Positions 26,219 through 35,879 of a stretch of 64,000 nucleotides of DNA are shown one piece after another. The first letter of the stretch is position 1, and each line of letters begins with the position of its first letter. A program made the position numbers and the translations under genes. The notes beneath the pieces are model-generated. The model was not told the DNA's origin. It saw only the letters and a program-made list of their open reading frames with translations, and did not search any database. The stretch is from Phenylobacterium sp. LH3H17. Lineage in GTDB: Bacteria > Pseudomonadota > Alphaproteobacteria > Caulobacterales > Caulobacteraceae. The stretch is from positions 2,547,001 through 2,611,000 of the forward strand of contig NZ_CP101283.1 in assembly GCF_024298925.1 (NCBI RefSeq), written 5' to 3'.

Positions 26219-27160
26219 ATGCTAGGGCGTCTGGGACTGGTTCTTGCGGCGGCGCTGCTGCTGTCGGGGTGCGCGGCGGATCTCACCTATGCGGAGCTGG
26301 AGGCGAAATACGCCAGCCCCGCCTCGCGCTACCTCGACCTGCCGGACGGCGTGCGCGTCCACTACCGCGACCAGGGCCAGCGGGACGGACAGCCCCTCGT
26401 GCTGCTTCACGGCTTCTCGGCGTCCCTCCACACCTGGGAGCCGTGGGTGCGCGAGCTCGGAAACGACTACCGAATCGTCAGCCTCGACCTGCCAGGCCAC
26501 GGACTGACGAGAACCCCGGACGGCTACGCGCTGTCGACGGCAGGCAATGTGGCGGTCGTGCAGGGGGTGGCGCGGGCGCTCGAACTCGACCCCTTCGTCC
26601 TGGCGGGAAATTCCATGGGCGGGGCGGTCGCCTGGAACTACGCCATCGCCCATCCCGACCGGCTGCGGGGCCTGGTCCTGGTCAACGCAGCCGGTTGGCC
26701 GCGCAGCGAGGCCCCGGACTCACAGCCCCTGGCCTTCAGGCTGATGGGAAACCCGATCGGGCGAGCGCTGCTCAAGAACCTCAATCCGCGACCTGTCGCC
26801 GGGCCGGGCCTAAAGGACGCCTACCTGGACGAACGCCTGGTGACCAAGGCGGTGGTCGATCGCTATGTCGACTTCGCCCGGGCGCCGGGCCGGCGGGCGC
26901 TTCTGCTCGCCCCGCGCGAAGCTCCGCCGACGCCTATCCGGCCGGAGACCTTCACGGCGATCACGACGCCGACCCTGGTGATCCACGGCGACGAAGATCG
27001 GCTGATCCCCGTCGCGGACGGTCGGGCCCTCGCCGGCGCCATTCCCGGCGCCAGGCTGATCACCTATCCGAAGGTGGGCCACATACCCATGGAACAGATC
27101 GCCAAGCACTCCGCGGCCGACGTACGGGCGTTCGTGGAGAGCCTGCCGCCGTCCCCCTAG
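26219..27160 (+). CDS. Lipoprotein alpha/beta hydrolase
   Basis: A membrane-anchored hydrolase of about 313 residues. The signal ends in the lipobox LLLSGCA. The fold follows: VLLHGFSASLHTWEPW (oxyanion), LDLPGHGLT, the nucleophile elbow LAGNSMGGAVAWNYA, VIHGDEDRLIPV with the acid and the catalytic His in VGHIPMEQ. I chose ATG 26219 because it starts directly at the signal peptide. The substrate is unknown. It follows hutD by about 100 nt and converges with an SDR gene through a shared CTAG. Confidence 0.9.
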   Translation: MLGRLGLVLAAALLLSGCAADLTYAELEAKYASPASRYLDLPDGVRVHYRDQGQRDGQPLVLLHGFSASLHTWEPWVRELGNDYRIVSLDLPGHGLTRTPDGYALSTAGNVAVVQGVARALELDPFVLAGNSMGGAVAWNYAIAHPDRLRGLVLVNAAGWPRSEAPDSQPLAFRLMGNPIGRALLKNLNPRPVAGPGLKDAYLDERLVTKAVVDRYVDFARAPGRRALLLAPREAPPTPIRPETFTAITTPTLVIHGDEDRLIPVADGRALAGAIPGARLITYPKVGHIPMEQIAKHSAADVRAFVESLPPSP

Positions 27161-27939
27161 TCGACCGGCACCGTGTAGTTGAGCGCCAGCCGGCCGCCGT
27201 CGGGATAGATGGTCTGGCCGGTGATGTAGGAGGCGTCCTCGCTTGCCAGGAACACGGCCACGCGGCCGATCTCCTCCGGTTCGCCGAAGCGCTTGAGCGG
27301 CGTGCGCTGCAACACCCTGCGGCGCGCGTCGTCGTCCTCCATCACGCCCTTCAAAATATCCGTGACGATAGTGCCGGGGCCGATGGCGTTGACCCGGATG
27401 CCGTAGGGCGCCAGGCCCAGCGCCATGGCCTTGGTCAACTGGCCGACCCCGCCCTTGCTGGTCACGTAGGCGACCTGGTTGGGGATCGCCAGGATCGCGT
27501 TGATCGACGACATGTTGATGATCGAGCCCTTGATCTTGGCGTCGACCATGTGGCGGGCCACGGTCTGGCCGATTACGAAGGGCGCGCGCAGATTGATCGC
27601 CAGCACCCGGTCGAAGTCGGCGAGCTCGGCGTCGAGAATGTCGCCCGGGGCCAGGACGCCAGCGTTGTTGACCAGGACATCGATACGGCCCAGCAGGGCG
27701 GCGGCCTTGATCACCGCAGCGCGGGCGGCGTCGGCGTCGCCGACGTCGCAGGTCAGGGCATGGACCTTGCGGCCCGATCGCTGGGCCAGGTCCGCGGCGG
27801 CTGCGGCCAGCCGCGGGCCGTCTATATCCATGAGGACCATGTCGCAGCCCTCCTTGGCGAAGGCCTCGGCGCAGCCCAGGCCGATGCCGCCGGCCGCCCC
27901 AGTGATGAGCGCGCAGCGCCCCTCCAGGCGACCGGTCAC
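27157..27939 (-). CDS. SDR family oxidoreductase
   Basis: A classical short-chain dehydrogenase of 260 residues with NAD(P)-binding [19 protein letters not shown], the VNNAGVL motif, catalytic Ser in INMSSINAI and YVTSK (Tyr/Lys pair), and the substrate-loop [11 protein letters not shown]. The Asp in LMDID after strand 2 suggests an NAD preference. GTG 27939 overlaps the stop of the VOC gene (GTGA), so the two are cotranscribed. Substrate unknown; sugar or hydroxyacyl alcohols are typical. Confidence 0.92.
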   Translation of the reverse strand: MTGRLEGRCALITGAAGGIGLGCAEAFAKEGCDMVLMDIDGPRLAAAAADLAQRSGRKVHALTCDVGDADAARAAVIKAAALLGRIDVLVNNAGVLAPGDILDAELADFDRVLAINLRAPFVIGQTVARHMVDAKIKGSIINMSSINAILAIPNQVAYVTSKGGVGQLTKAMALGLAPYGIRVNAIGPGTIVTDILKGVMEDDDARRRVLQRTPLKRFGEPEEIGRVAVFLASEDASYITGQTIYPDGGRLALNYTVPVD

Positions 27940-28376
27940 CAGGCGCCGACGTTGGGCATGGATGTCCAGGGCTCGGCCGGGGCCATTGCGGGGCCGGCCT
28001 GCAGCAGCTCGATGGAGATGCCGTCCGGCGAGCGGACGAAGGCCATGCGTCCGTCGCGGGGCGGGCGGTTGATCGTCACTCCGCCGTCGGCGAGCCTCTG
28101 GCAGGTCGCGTAGATGTCGTCGACCGCATAGGCCAGGTGGCCGAAATTGCGCCCGCCGCCATAGTCCTCGGGGTCCCAGTTATAGGTCAGCTCGACCGTC
28201 GGGGTCTTGCGCTCGGCGGCCGCCGCCTCGTCGCCCGGCGCGCACAGGAACACGAGGGTGAACCGTCCCCCGGGGTTTTCGACGCGCGAGACCTCCATCA
28301 ATCCCAGCTTGTTGCAGTAGAAATCGAGCGAGGCGTCGAGATCGGTCACGCGGACCATGGTGTGCAGGTATTTCAC
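27936..28376 (-). CDS. VOC family (glyoxalase I-like) protein
   Basis: A 146-aa vicinal-oxygen-chelate protein resembling lactoylglutathione lyase. It has [20 protein letters not shown] with a first metal His just before, [33 protein letters not shown] and the final DGISIELLQ with the terminal Glu ligand. GTG start at 28376. It overlaps the downstream SDR by 4 nt. A role in methylglyoxal removal is plausible but not proven; other VOC reactions are possible. Confidence 0.88.
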   Translation of the reverse strand: MKYLHTMVRVTDLDASLDFYCNKLGLMEVSRVENPGGRFTLVFLCAPGDEAAAAERKTPTVELTYNWDPEDYGGGRNFGHLAYAVDDIYATCQRLADGGVTINRPPRDGRMAFVRSPDGISIELLQAGPAMAPAEPWTSMPNVGAW

Positions 28377-28622
28377 GACGTGGGGGCTCCCTTCGAAGAC
28401 TGGCCGCCGTGGTGTGCCGCCAGGTTAAGGTCTGCGCAAGGCTGTGCTGCGAACCTATGGCGTAAAGGGTACGATATCCGCCGAACCGCCTATCTGTCCG
28501 CGATTTCATTTGCGCTCGCAGAACGGTGGAATAACAAGGCGACGCAACCTATTTGGTGAGCTGGGGCGTGCGACCGGATTGGGACGGTCGCGACAATGCT
28601 GCTGCGCTCGGGGAACGGCTGG

Positions 28623-29696
28623 ATGCGCTTAAAACCACAGTATCTCTTCGCCTTGATCCTGGTCGGGGTGCTCGTGCTCGCCTTCGTGGTGGGGACGATC
28701 ATCAACGCCACGGCCAAGTCCGGGAAGGCCGAGGCCAAGTCCGCCGCCCAGACCAAGGCGGCCGATCCGACCGTGCAGGCGGTGCTGACGCCGGAAGTCG
28801 CCAAGCCCTATGTCGTCACGATCCGTGGCCGCACCGAGTCCGCCCGCAGCGTCGTGGTGAAGTCCGAAAGCGCCGGCGTGGTCGCCGCGGCCCCGGCGGT
28901 CGAGGGCTCCTATGTGCGCAAGGGCGCGGTGCTTTGCCGCCTGAACGTCGATGCCCGCCAGGCCACGCTCGACCAGGCGCGCGCCAATGTGCGTTCGCGC
29001 CAGCTGCAGCAGAAGGCCTCGGCCGACCTCGCCGCCAAGGGCTACCGTTCCCAGACCCAGGTCCTGCAGGACCAGGCCAATCTCGACGCCGCCATGGCGG
29101 CCGCGCGCCAGGCCGAGATCGGCGTGGAGCAGATGAACATCCGCGCGCCCTTCAACGGCGTGTTCGATAAGCGCGACGCCGAGATCGGCACCTATCTGGC
29201 GCCCGGCCAGGCCTGCGGCACCATGATCGAGCTGAACCCGCTGCTGATCGTCGGCGACCTGCCCGAGACCGAGGCCTCCAAGGTCCGGGTCGGGGCCAAC
29301 GCCACGGCGCAGCTGACCTCGGGCGAGAGCCTGGCGGGCCGCATCCGCTACGCGTCGCGCGAGGCCGACGCCATGACCCGCACCTATCGGGTCGAGGTCA
29401 CCGCCAACAACCCGAACCTGATCCGCTCGGGCCTCTCGGCCTCGGTCAAGATCGGAACGGGCGTGGGCCCGGCCCACCTGGTTCCCCTGTCGTCGCTGGT
29501 GCTGGACGCCAAGGGCCGCCAGGGCGTCCGCTACGTCCTCGACGACAACCGCGTGGCCTTCTCCCCCGTCACGGTGCTGGAGGAGACCCCGCAAGGCATC
29601 TGGGTGACGGGCCTGCAAGGTCCCGTCCGCATCATCACCGTCGGCCAGTCGTACGTGGCCGAGGGTCAAAAGGTTCGCGTGGGCGTCGCGCGCTAA
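28623..29696 (+). CDS. RND efflux periplasmic adaptor (membrane fusion protein)
   Basis: The adaptor links an inner-membrane RND pump to an outer-membrane channel. An N-terminal membrane anchor (YLFALILVGVLVLAFVVGT) leads to a lipoyl half (VVVKSESAGVVAAAPAVEG), a short coiled-coil hairpin rich in Ala/Gln (ARQATLDQARANVRSRQ), then NIRAPFNGVFDKRDAEIG and beta-barrel domains. ATG 28623 is preferred because GGGGA lies 8 nt upstream; ATG 28596 is possible. The RND permease starts 31 nt after it. No outer-membrane gene is present. Confidence 0.92.
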   Translation: MRLKPQYLFALILVGVLVLAFVVGTIINATAKSGKAEAKSAAQTKAADPTVQAVLTPEVAKPYVVTIRGRTESARSVVVKSESAGVVAAAPAVEGSYVRKGAVLCRLNVDARQATLDQARANVRSRQLQQKASADLAAKGYRSQTQVLQDQANLDAAMAAARQAEIGVEQMNIRAPFNGVFDKRDAEIGTYLAPGQACGTMIELNPLLIVGDLPETEASKVRVGANATAQLTSGESLAGRIRYASREADAMTRTYRVEVTANNPNLIRSGLSASVKIGTGVGPAHLVPLSSLVLDAKGRQGVRYVLDDNRVAFSPVTVLEETPQGIWVTGLQGPVRIITVGQSYVAEGQKVRVGVAR

Positions 29697-29727
29697 GCGC
29701 GGACGCTCGCCGTAGGAGACTGGGCAG

Positions 29728-32700
29728 ATGATCGGACCTCTGATCGACGGCGCGATCAAACGGCGCAAGGTCGTGCTGGCCGTCACCCTGATCGCCAGCA
29801 TCTTCGGCCTGTTCGCCTATCTGGCGATGCCGCGGGAATCCAACCCGAACATCGACTTCCCCTTCATCTCCGTGGTCGTGCCCTATCCCGGCGTCAGTCC
29901 AGAGGACGCCGAGCGCCTGCTCGTGCGCCCGCTGGAGACCGAGCTGCAGGCGATCGAAGGCATCAAGGAGATGAACGCGGTCGCCCGCCAGAGCATGGCG
30001 ATCGTCAATCTCGAGTTCGAGGCCGACTTCGACAAGGACAAGGCCCTGGGCGAAGTCCGCGCCAAGGTCGACCTGGCGCGCGGCGAGTTCCCGCCGGACG
30101 CCGAAGAACCGATCATCGAGGAAGCCAATTTCACCGGCGAGCCGATCATCGGCATCGTTCTGTCGGGGGCCGCCCCCGAGCGGACCCTGTTCCAGATTGC
30201 GCGTTCGCTGCAGGACCGCCTGGAAAGCGCGCCCGGCGTGCTGGAAGTCTATCTGAACGGCGGCCGCGAGGAGTTCCTCGAGGTCACCGTCGACCCGGCG
30301 CGGATGGAGGCGGCCAACGTCACCACCGGCGAGTTGGCCCAGGTGATCGGCCGCAACAACCAGCTGGTCCCCGCCGGAAACCTTGAGTCCTCCACCGGCA
30401 AGTTCGCCGTGAAGGTCCCGGGCGTGGTCGAGAAGCCGGAAGACATCCTGGCCCTGCCGATCAAGAAGAACGGCGACCGGCTGATCACGGTCGGCGACAT
30501 CGGCGACGTTCGCCGCACCTTCAAGGAAGCCACCCTCATCACCCGCTTCAACGGCCAGCCCGCCTTCTCGGTGGACGTGGCGAAGCGGTCGGGAGCCAAT
30601 ATCCTCGATACGGTGAAGGAGGTCCGCAAGGTCGTCACCGAGGAGCAGAAGCGCTGGCCCGAGACGATCAAGGCCAACTACATCTTCGACGAAAGCGACT
30701 TCATCGGCCGCACCCTGGTGGTGCTGGAAAGCGGCCTGCTGACGGCCACCATCCTGGTCATGCTGATCATCGTGACCACCCTCGGCATCCGCCAGGGCCT
30801 GATGGTGGGCGCGGCGATCCCGGCCTGCTTCCTGCTCGCCTTCCTGATGCTGAACGCCAACGGCGTGACCCTGAACCAGATGGTCATGTTCGGCCTGGTG
30901 CTGGCCGTCGGCATCCTGGTCGATGGCGGCATCGTGGTGGTGGAGTACGCCGACCGGAAGATGGCCGAGGGCATGCCCAAGGAGGAGGCCTTCGCCGCCG
31001 CCGGCAAGCGCATGTTCTGGCCGGTGCTGAACGGCACCCTGACGACGCTTTGCGCCTTCCTGCCCTTCCTGTTCTGGAACTCGATCCCCGGCAAGTTCAT
31101 GAGCTTCCTGCCCATGACCCTGTTCTACGTGCTGGGCGCTTCGATCTTCATCGCCCTGATCTTCACCCCGGCCCTGGGTTCGATCTTCGGCCGCAAGGCC
31201 GCCGTCGACGCCGAGCACCTGGCCGAGATCGAAAAGTCCGAGCGGGGCGACCCGCGCGAGATGAAGGGCTTCATGGGCTACTACGCCCGGATGATCGACG
31301 TGCTGGGCCGCCATCCCGGCCGCACATGCCTGGCGACGCTTGGCATAATCGTCGTGATCGTCATGGCTTTCAGCGCGGCCAAGAAGCCCTCCGAGTTCTT
31401 CCTGCAACAGGACCCGGAATGGGTGAACGTCTTCGTCAAGGCCCGCGGCAACCTCTCGCCCCAGGCGCAGGACATCCTGGTCAAGCAGGTCGAGAGCCGT
31501 CTGCAGGGGATCAAGGGCGTCAATTCGATCTTCGCGCGCACAGGCTCCAGCAGCCCCGGCGGCGGCCCCAACTCCGCGCCCAACGACACCATCGGACGCC
31601 TGAACCTCGACTTCGCCGAGTATGAGGAACGCCAGGCGCTCGGCCTGGTCGGCAAGGACATCGCCAACGAGGTCCGCAAGCGCGTCACCGACCTGCCCGG
31701 CATCGAGGTCGAGGTTCGCGAACCCCAGGGCGGGCCGCCCACCGGCAAGGACGTGCAGGTCGAGCTGCGCGGCCAGGATGCGGTTGCGCTGAATGCCGCG
31801 GCCGACATGGTCAAGGCCAAGTTCGCCAGCGATCGCGACCTCTATGAGATGGAGGACAACCGGACCTCCCCCGGGATCGAGTGGAACCTGGCGGTCGACC
31901 GCGAGGCCGCCGGCCGCTACGGCGTCGACGTGCTCTCGGTCGGTCAGGCCATCCAGTTCGTGACCGGCGGGGTGCTGGTCGGTCGCTTCCGCCCCGACGA
32001 CGCCGACGACGAGCTGGACATCCGCGTCCGCTTCCCGCCCGAGGCGCGCAACGTGGCGGCCTTCGACACCCTGAAGATCCCGACCGCAAGCGGGCCGGTG
32101 CCGGCCAGCTACTTCATCAAGCAGATGCCCGCCCAGCAGGTGACCACCATCCAGCGCCGCGACGGCCAGCGCCTGGTGGTTATCCAGGCCAACACCATCG
32201 AAGGCGTGGCCGCCAGCCAGAAGATCGAGCAGCTGCGACCCTGGCTGGAGAAGGCCACGATCGACCCCTCCGTCCGCTGGAAGTTCACTGGCGCCGACGA
32301 GGAAGGCCGCGAGGCCGCGGTGTTCTTCATGACCGCCATGGCCGTTTCGCTGTTCCTGATGGGGGTGATCCTGCTCTGGCAGTTCAACTCCTTCTATGGG
32401 GTGCTGGTGACACTCTCGGCGGTGGCCCTGTCCACGGTAGGCGTGCTGCTGGGCGTCGTTGTCAACATCGGGCACACCTTCGACTACATCTCGGTGATCA
32501 TGCTCGGGACCGGGGTCGTGGCCCTGGCCGGCGTGGTGGTGGGCCACAACATCGTGCTGGTGGACACCTACTATCAGCTCAGGCGCCAGGGTTTCCCGGC
32601 CGACGAGGCCGCGGTCCGCTCGGCCGCCCAGAGGTTCCGGCCGGTCATGCTGACCACCCTTGTGACGGTGGTGGGCCTGCTGCCGCTGATGTTCCAGGTG

Positions 32701-32976
32701 CACCCGAACTTCCATGGCTTCCACATGGAGTACAAGGCGCCCGGTTCGGAATGGTGGGTGCAGCTCTCGGGCGCCGTGGTCTGGGGCCTGTCCTTCGCCA
32801 CCCTCCTGACCCTGATCCTGACGCCGGTCCTGCTGGCGGCGCCCAAGGTGGCCTCGCGTCGGTTCGCCTGGTTCTGGGGCAAGACGGGGGGCAGGGTCTT
32901 CAAGCCCCGCCAGACGCCGTCGCGGAAGCCCTCGGTGGTGTTCGGCGACGACGACCTGCCCAAGGCCGCCGAGTAG
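29728..32976 (+). CDS. RND efflux permease (AcrB/HAE1 family)
   Basis: A 1082-residue proton-driven exporter. It has a TM1 (VVLAVTLIASIFGLFAYLAM), two large periplasmic loops (YPGVSPEDAERLLVRPLE in the first) and repeated TM bundles. In TM4 the usual VDDAIVVVEN is VDGGIVVVEY, so one of the two relay aspartates is Gly. In TM10 the usual AKNAILIVE is VGHNIVLVD, so the relay Lys is His. Such changes mark a subgroup found in alphaproteobacteria. The substrate is unknown. It is paired with the adaptor and followed by repeat copy B. Confidence 0.93.
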   Translation: MIGPLIDGAIKRRKVVLAVTLIASIFGLFAYLAMPRESNPNIDFPFISVVVPYPGVSPEDAERLLVRPLETELQAIEGIKEMNAVARQSMAIVNLEFEADFDKDKALGEVRAKVDLARGEFPPDAEEPIIEEANFTGEPIIGIVLSGAAPERTLFQIARSLQDRLESAPGVLEVYLNGGREEFLEVTVDPARMEAANVTTGELAQVIGRNNQLVPAGNLESSTGKFAVKVPGVVEKPEDILALPIKKNGDRLITVGDIGDVRRTFKEATLITRFNGQPAFSVDVAKRSGANILDTVKEVRKVVTEEQKRWPETIKANYIFDESDFIGRTLVVLESGLLTATILVMLIIVTTLGIRQGLMVGAAIPACFLLAFLMLNANGVTLNQMVMFGLVLAVGILVDGGIVVVEYADRKMAEGMPKEEAFAAAGKRMFWPVLNGTLTTLCAFLPFLFWNSIPGKFMSFLPMTLFYVLGASIFIALIFTPALGSIFGRKAAVDAEHLAEIEKSERGDPREMKGFMGYYARMIDVLGRHPGRTCLATLGIIVVIVMAFSAAKKPSEFFLQQDPEWVNVFVKARGNLSPQAQDILVKQVESRLQGIKGVNSIFARTGSSSPGGGPNSAPNDTIGRLNLDFAEYEERQALGLVGKDIANEVRKRVTDLPGIEVEVREPQGGPPTGKDVQVELRGQDAVALNAAADMVKAKFASDRDLYEMEDNRTSPGIEWNLAVDREAAGRYGVDVLSVGQAIQFVTGGVLVGRFRPDDADDELDIRVRFPPEARNVAAFDTLKIPTASGPVPASYFIKQMPAQQVTTIQRRDGQRLVVIQANTIEGVAASQKIEQLRPWLEKATIDPSVRWKFTGADEEGREAAVFFMTAMAVSLFLMGVILLWQFNSFYGVLVTLSAVALSTVGVLLGVVVNIGHTFDYISVIMLGTGVVALAGVVVGHNIVLVDTYYQLRRQGFPADEAAVRSAAQRFRPVMLTTLVTVVGLLPLMFQVHPNFHGFHMEYKAPGSEWWVQLSGAVVWGLSFATLLTLILTPVLLAAPKVASRRFAWFWGKTGGRVFKPRQTPSRKPSVVFGDDDLPKAAE

Positions 32977-32984
32977 CGCGATCC

Positions 32985-33129
32985 AGATGCTCCCCCTCTG
33001 GGGGAGCTGTCAGCGAAGCTGATTGAGGGGGATTTTGACTCATCCCGCCGTGGATGAAGCCCCCTCCGTCACGCCGCTTCGCGACGCGCCACCTCCCCCA
33101 AATCGCGCTTCGCGCTGGGGGAGGATCTA
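32985..33129 (-). repeat. Dispersed intergenic repeat, copy B (inverted relative to copy A)
   Basis: Read on the minus strand, this 145-bp element shows the same block order as 15208-15357: TAGATCCTCCCCCAGCGCG, GGGGGAGGTGG, GACGGAGGGGG, GAGTCAAAA, CCCCCTCAATC, AGCTTCGCTGACAGC, then CCCCCAGAGGGGGAGC. It fills almost the entire gap between the convergent RND permease and ABC exporter genes. The palindromes could act as transcript ends for both. Confidence 0.85.
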
Positions 33130-33137
33130 GCGAGGCC

Positions 33138-34991
33138 TCAGACTTCCCGCGTCTGGCGACGCCAGAGGGCGGCGTATTCGCCGGCGTTCTCCAACAGTTC
33201 GGCGTGGCGCCCCTGCTCGACGATACGGCCGCGACGCAGGACCAGGATCAGGTCGGCGTCGACCACGGTGGACAGCCGGTGGGCGATCACCAGGGTGGTG
33301 CGCCCTTCCCTCACCTTGCGCAGGGTGGCCTGGATCGCTTCCTCGGTGGGGCCGTCGAGGGCGCTGGTGGCCTCGTCCAACACCAGGAAGCGGGGATCGG
33401 CCAGCAGTGCGCGGGCGATGCCCACACGCTGACGCTCACCGCCGGAGAGCTTCAACCCCCGCTCTCCCACCAGGGTCGCCATGCCGTTCGGCAGGCCATC
33501 GATGAAGCCGCCCAATTCCGCAGCCTCGGCCGCGGCGCGGACGTCGGCGGGGCTGGCCTCCGGCCGGGCGAAGGCGATGTTGGCGGCGATGGTGTCGTTG
33601 AACAGGGCCACGTCCTGCGGCACCAGAGCCACCGCCCGGCGCAGGGCCGATTGCTTCACCTGGCGCAGGTCCACGCCATCGAGGGTGATCCGCCCGCTCT
33701 GCGGATCGATCAGCCGCAGGGCCAGGCGCACCGCCGTGGTCTTGCCCGCGCCCGAGGGGCCGACCAGGGCCACCGTCGAGCCCGGCGCGGCCCGGAAGTT
33801 CATGCCGATCAGGCCCGTGGAGCGGGCGTCGTGGCGGAACTCCACGTCCTCGAACACGATCTCGGCCCCGCGCCCGGTGGCGGGCGGCAGGTCCCGCGCG
33901 TCGGGCGCATCGACGATGTCGGGCTGGAGCGCCGTGAGCGCCACCATCTGCTCCATGTCGATGAAGGCCTGGCGGATCTCGCGGTAATTGAAGCCCAGCA
34001 TGTTGAGCGGGCCGTAGATGCCAATGAGCAGCAGGATGGCCATGGTGACGTCGCCGATCCGCATCCGGCCTTCCAGGACCTCGTAGCCGGCCATGACGGT
34101 CATCAGGGCCAGGCCCAGGTTCAGCACCACGGACTGGATGGCGTTCAGCATGGAGAGCGAGGTGTTGGCCTTCACGCCGGCCTTCACATAGTCGCCCATG
34201 GCCGCCGCGTAGCGGCCGACGGTGCGATCCTCCGAACCGAAGGTCTTCACGGTCTCGTAGTTCAGCAGGGCGTCCACCGAGAGGCCCGCGGTGCGGCTGT
34301 CGGCCTCGTTCAGCTCCCGCCGATGGGCCAGCCGCCAGTCGGTGATCTTGAAGGTCAGCACCGTGTAGATGACGATGGTGACGAAGGCGGTGAGCGCGAA
34401 GCGCCAGTCCAGCCGGGTGGCCATGACAATCATGGCCAGGACCAGCTCGATGGCCGTGGGGCCCAGGTTGAACACCACGCTGCGCATCAGGAAGTCGGTG
34501 GACCGCGCCCCGCGGTCGATGATCCGGGCCATGCTGCCGGTCTGCTTGCCCTGGTGGAAGTCCAGGGACAGGGCAAGCGCATGGGCGAAGGTCTCGGTCG
34601 CCGCCTTGGCCATGGTCGACTGGCTGACCACGGTGAAGATGGCGTCGCGGGCGTACGGCGCGCAGGCGGCGATCAGCCGAAGGCCGACGAAGGCGAGCGC
34701 AAAGGTCACGAAGCCGACCCCGACCTCGGCCACCGCCGAGGCTCCCACCCCAGGCGCCAGGGTGTTGATCGCTTCCCCCAGCGCCACGGGCGCGCCCACT
34801 CCGGCGAGCTTACCGACGAACACCAGGGCCAGGGACACGCTGACCCGCCATTTCAGGCCGGGCGCGCCCGAGCGCATCACCAGTCGGCCGAGATCGGCCA
34901 TGGAGCGCCAGAAGTCGAACTTGACCGAGGCCGGGGAGATCGCGCCGGGAACAGCGAAGCCGCGCGCCGTGCTGGGGTGGGCGAAGGTCAA
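33138..34991 (-). CDS. ABC exporter, Atm1/ABCB7-type fused permease-ATPase
   Basis: A half-transporter of 617 residues: an N-terminal six-helix exporter domain (GLKWRVSVSLALVFVGKLAG and onward) and a C-terminal ATPase. Walker A is GPSGAGKTTAVRLALRL, the signature LSGGERQRVGIARALL and Walker B FLVLDEATSALD. The layout matches the Atm1-like group that moves glutathione-linked metal or sulfur species. The start appears to be TTG 34991, since no in-frame ATG exists upstream after the preceding lipoprotein gene, whose stop is 10 nt away. Confidence 0.9.
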   Translation of the reverse strand: MTFAHPSTARGFAVPGAISPASVKFDFWRSMADLGRLVMRSGAPGLKWRVSVSLALVFVGKLAGVGAPVALGEAINTLAPGVGASAVAEVGVGFVTFALAFVGLRLIAACAPYARDAIFTVVSQSTMAKAATETFAHALALSLDFHQGKQTGSMARIIDRGARSTDFLMRSVVFNLGPTAIELVLAMIVMATRLDWRFALTAFVTIVIYTVLTFKITDWRLAHRRELNEADSRTAGLSVDALLNYETVKTFGSEDRTVGRYAAAMGDYVKAGVKANTSLSMLNAIQSVVLNLGLALMTVMAGYEVLEGRMRIGDVTMAILLLIGIYGPLNMLGFNYREIRQAFIDMEQMVALTALQPDIVDAPDARDLPPATGRGAEIVFEDVEFRHDARSTGLIGMNFRAAPGSTVALVGPSGAGKTTAVRLALRLIDPQSGRITLDGVDLRQVKQSALRRAVALVPQDVALFNDTIAANIAFARPEASPADVRAAAEAAELGGFIDGLPNGMATLVGERGLKLSGGERQRVGIARALLADPRFLVLDEATSALDGPTEEAIQATLRKVREGRTTLVIAHRLSTVVDADLILVLRRGRIVEQGRHAELLENAGEYAALWRRQTREV

Positions 34992-35001
34992 GTCAGGGCG
35001 C

Positions 35002-35778
35002 TCACTTCAGCAACAGGGTTGATTGCGCGCCGCCGCCCGGCGTCATCCAGTCGACCCTCAGACCCGACCCGACCTGGACCGCGCGGAACGGCCCGCTGGC
35101 CAGCGGCGGAGCGGAGGTGGCGTCGACGGTCACGGTGTTCTCGGTGGCGTCGCCGAATACGTCGACCTGGTGCGCGCCCGGCGGCAGGGGCTGGGTTAGC
35201 GCGATGGCGTAGCGGCCGGTGGAATCGGCGCGACCGTCGGCCGTCTGGCGGCCGTCGATATGAACGCTGAGCGCCGCCCCGGCCGGGGCCCGGCCGGAGA
35301 CCACCGCCCCGCCCTCCCGGTCGAAGTCCACGGCGTCCAGGCCGTGCTGGCCGCGCGGACCGATGCGCAGGGCGCCGGCCCCGGCGCGCAGCAGCACCGG
35401 CTCTCCCTGGGGCGTGAGCAGCAGATAGCCCTCGCCCTGGGCCGTACGCGGGCCGCTGGCGGCCGAGATTCCGTAGATGCGGGCCTCGGGCGAGGCCGGC
35501 AGGGTGAGCCGCCAGACGCCCTTGGGGTCGGCGTTGGCGAAGATCGCCTCGCCGGCGGGCGTGGCCAGCCGCACCCTGGCGCCGGCCGGGGCCGTGCCAG
35601 ACAACAGAAGGCTGGCGCCCTGGACGCGAGCGGCGGTGACGGCGGGGGGTGTCACATACGCGGCCTCCGGCGGCGCCTGGGGCGCCGTTCCGGGCACGAT
35701 GACCGGTGGGGTCCCCTCGCCACACCCGGCGAGCAGAGCCAACAGGGATGCAAAGATAAGAAACGGCGCACGGAACAC
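35002..35778 (-). CDS. Lipoprotein with two Ig-like beta modules
   Basis: An exported lipoprotein of 258 residues: signal peptide ending LLALLAGCG. A Pro/Ala linker follows, then two similar segments, VQGASLLLSGTAPAGARVRL and GGAVVSGRAPAGAALSVHI. Each continues as a small beta-sandwich of the carboxypeptidase-regulatory or bacterial Ig type (ADSTGRYAIALTQPLPPGAH). Function unknown; it may be an envelope-surface or scaffold protein. It precedes the ABC exporter by 10 nt on the same strand, so the two are likely cotranscribed. Confidence 0.75.
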   Translation of the reverse strand: MFRAPFLIFASLLALLAGCGEGTPPVIVPGTAPQAPPEAAYVTPPAVTAARVQGASLLLSGTAPAGARVRLATPAGEAIFANADPKGVWRLTLPASPEARIYGISAASGPRTAQGEGYLLLTPQGEPVLLRAGAGALRIGPRGQHGLDAVDFDREGGAVVSGRAPAGAALSVHIDGRQTADGRADSTGRYAIALTQPLPPGAHQVDVFGDATENTVTVDATSAPPLASGPFRAVQVGSGLRVDWMTPGGGAQSTLLLK

Positions 35779-35879
35779 GACTTGCTTGAAACTCCTTAAC
35801 CCGGATCATAGCTAATCGGACCTTCCAGGCGCATCCGCAAGCGCGCCCGGAATGGAATGTTCTCCCGGAGCCCAAGCGA

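Noticed and set aside
29635-32724. A 1029-codon open frame antisense to the RND permease
   Set aside because: Composition is His/Asp/Gly/Leu/Arg-rich without domain motifs, typical of a mirror frame in GC-rich coding DNA; the permease on the other strand has clear family motifs.
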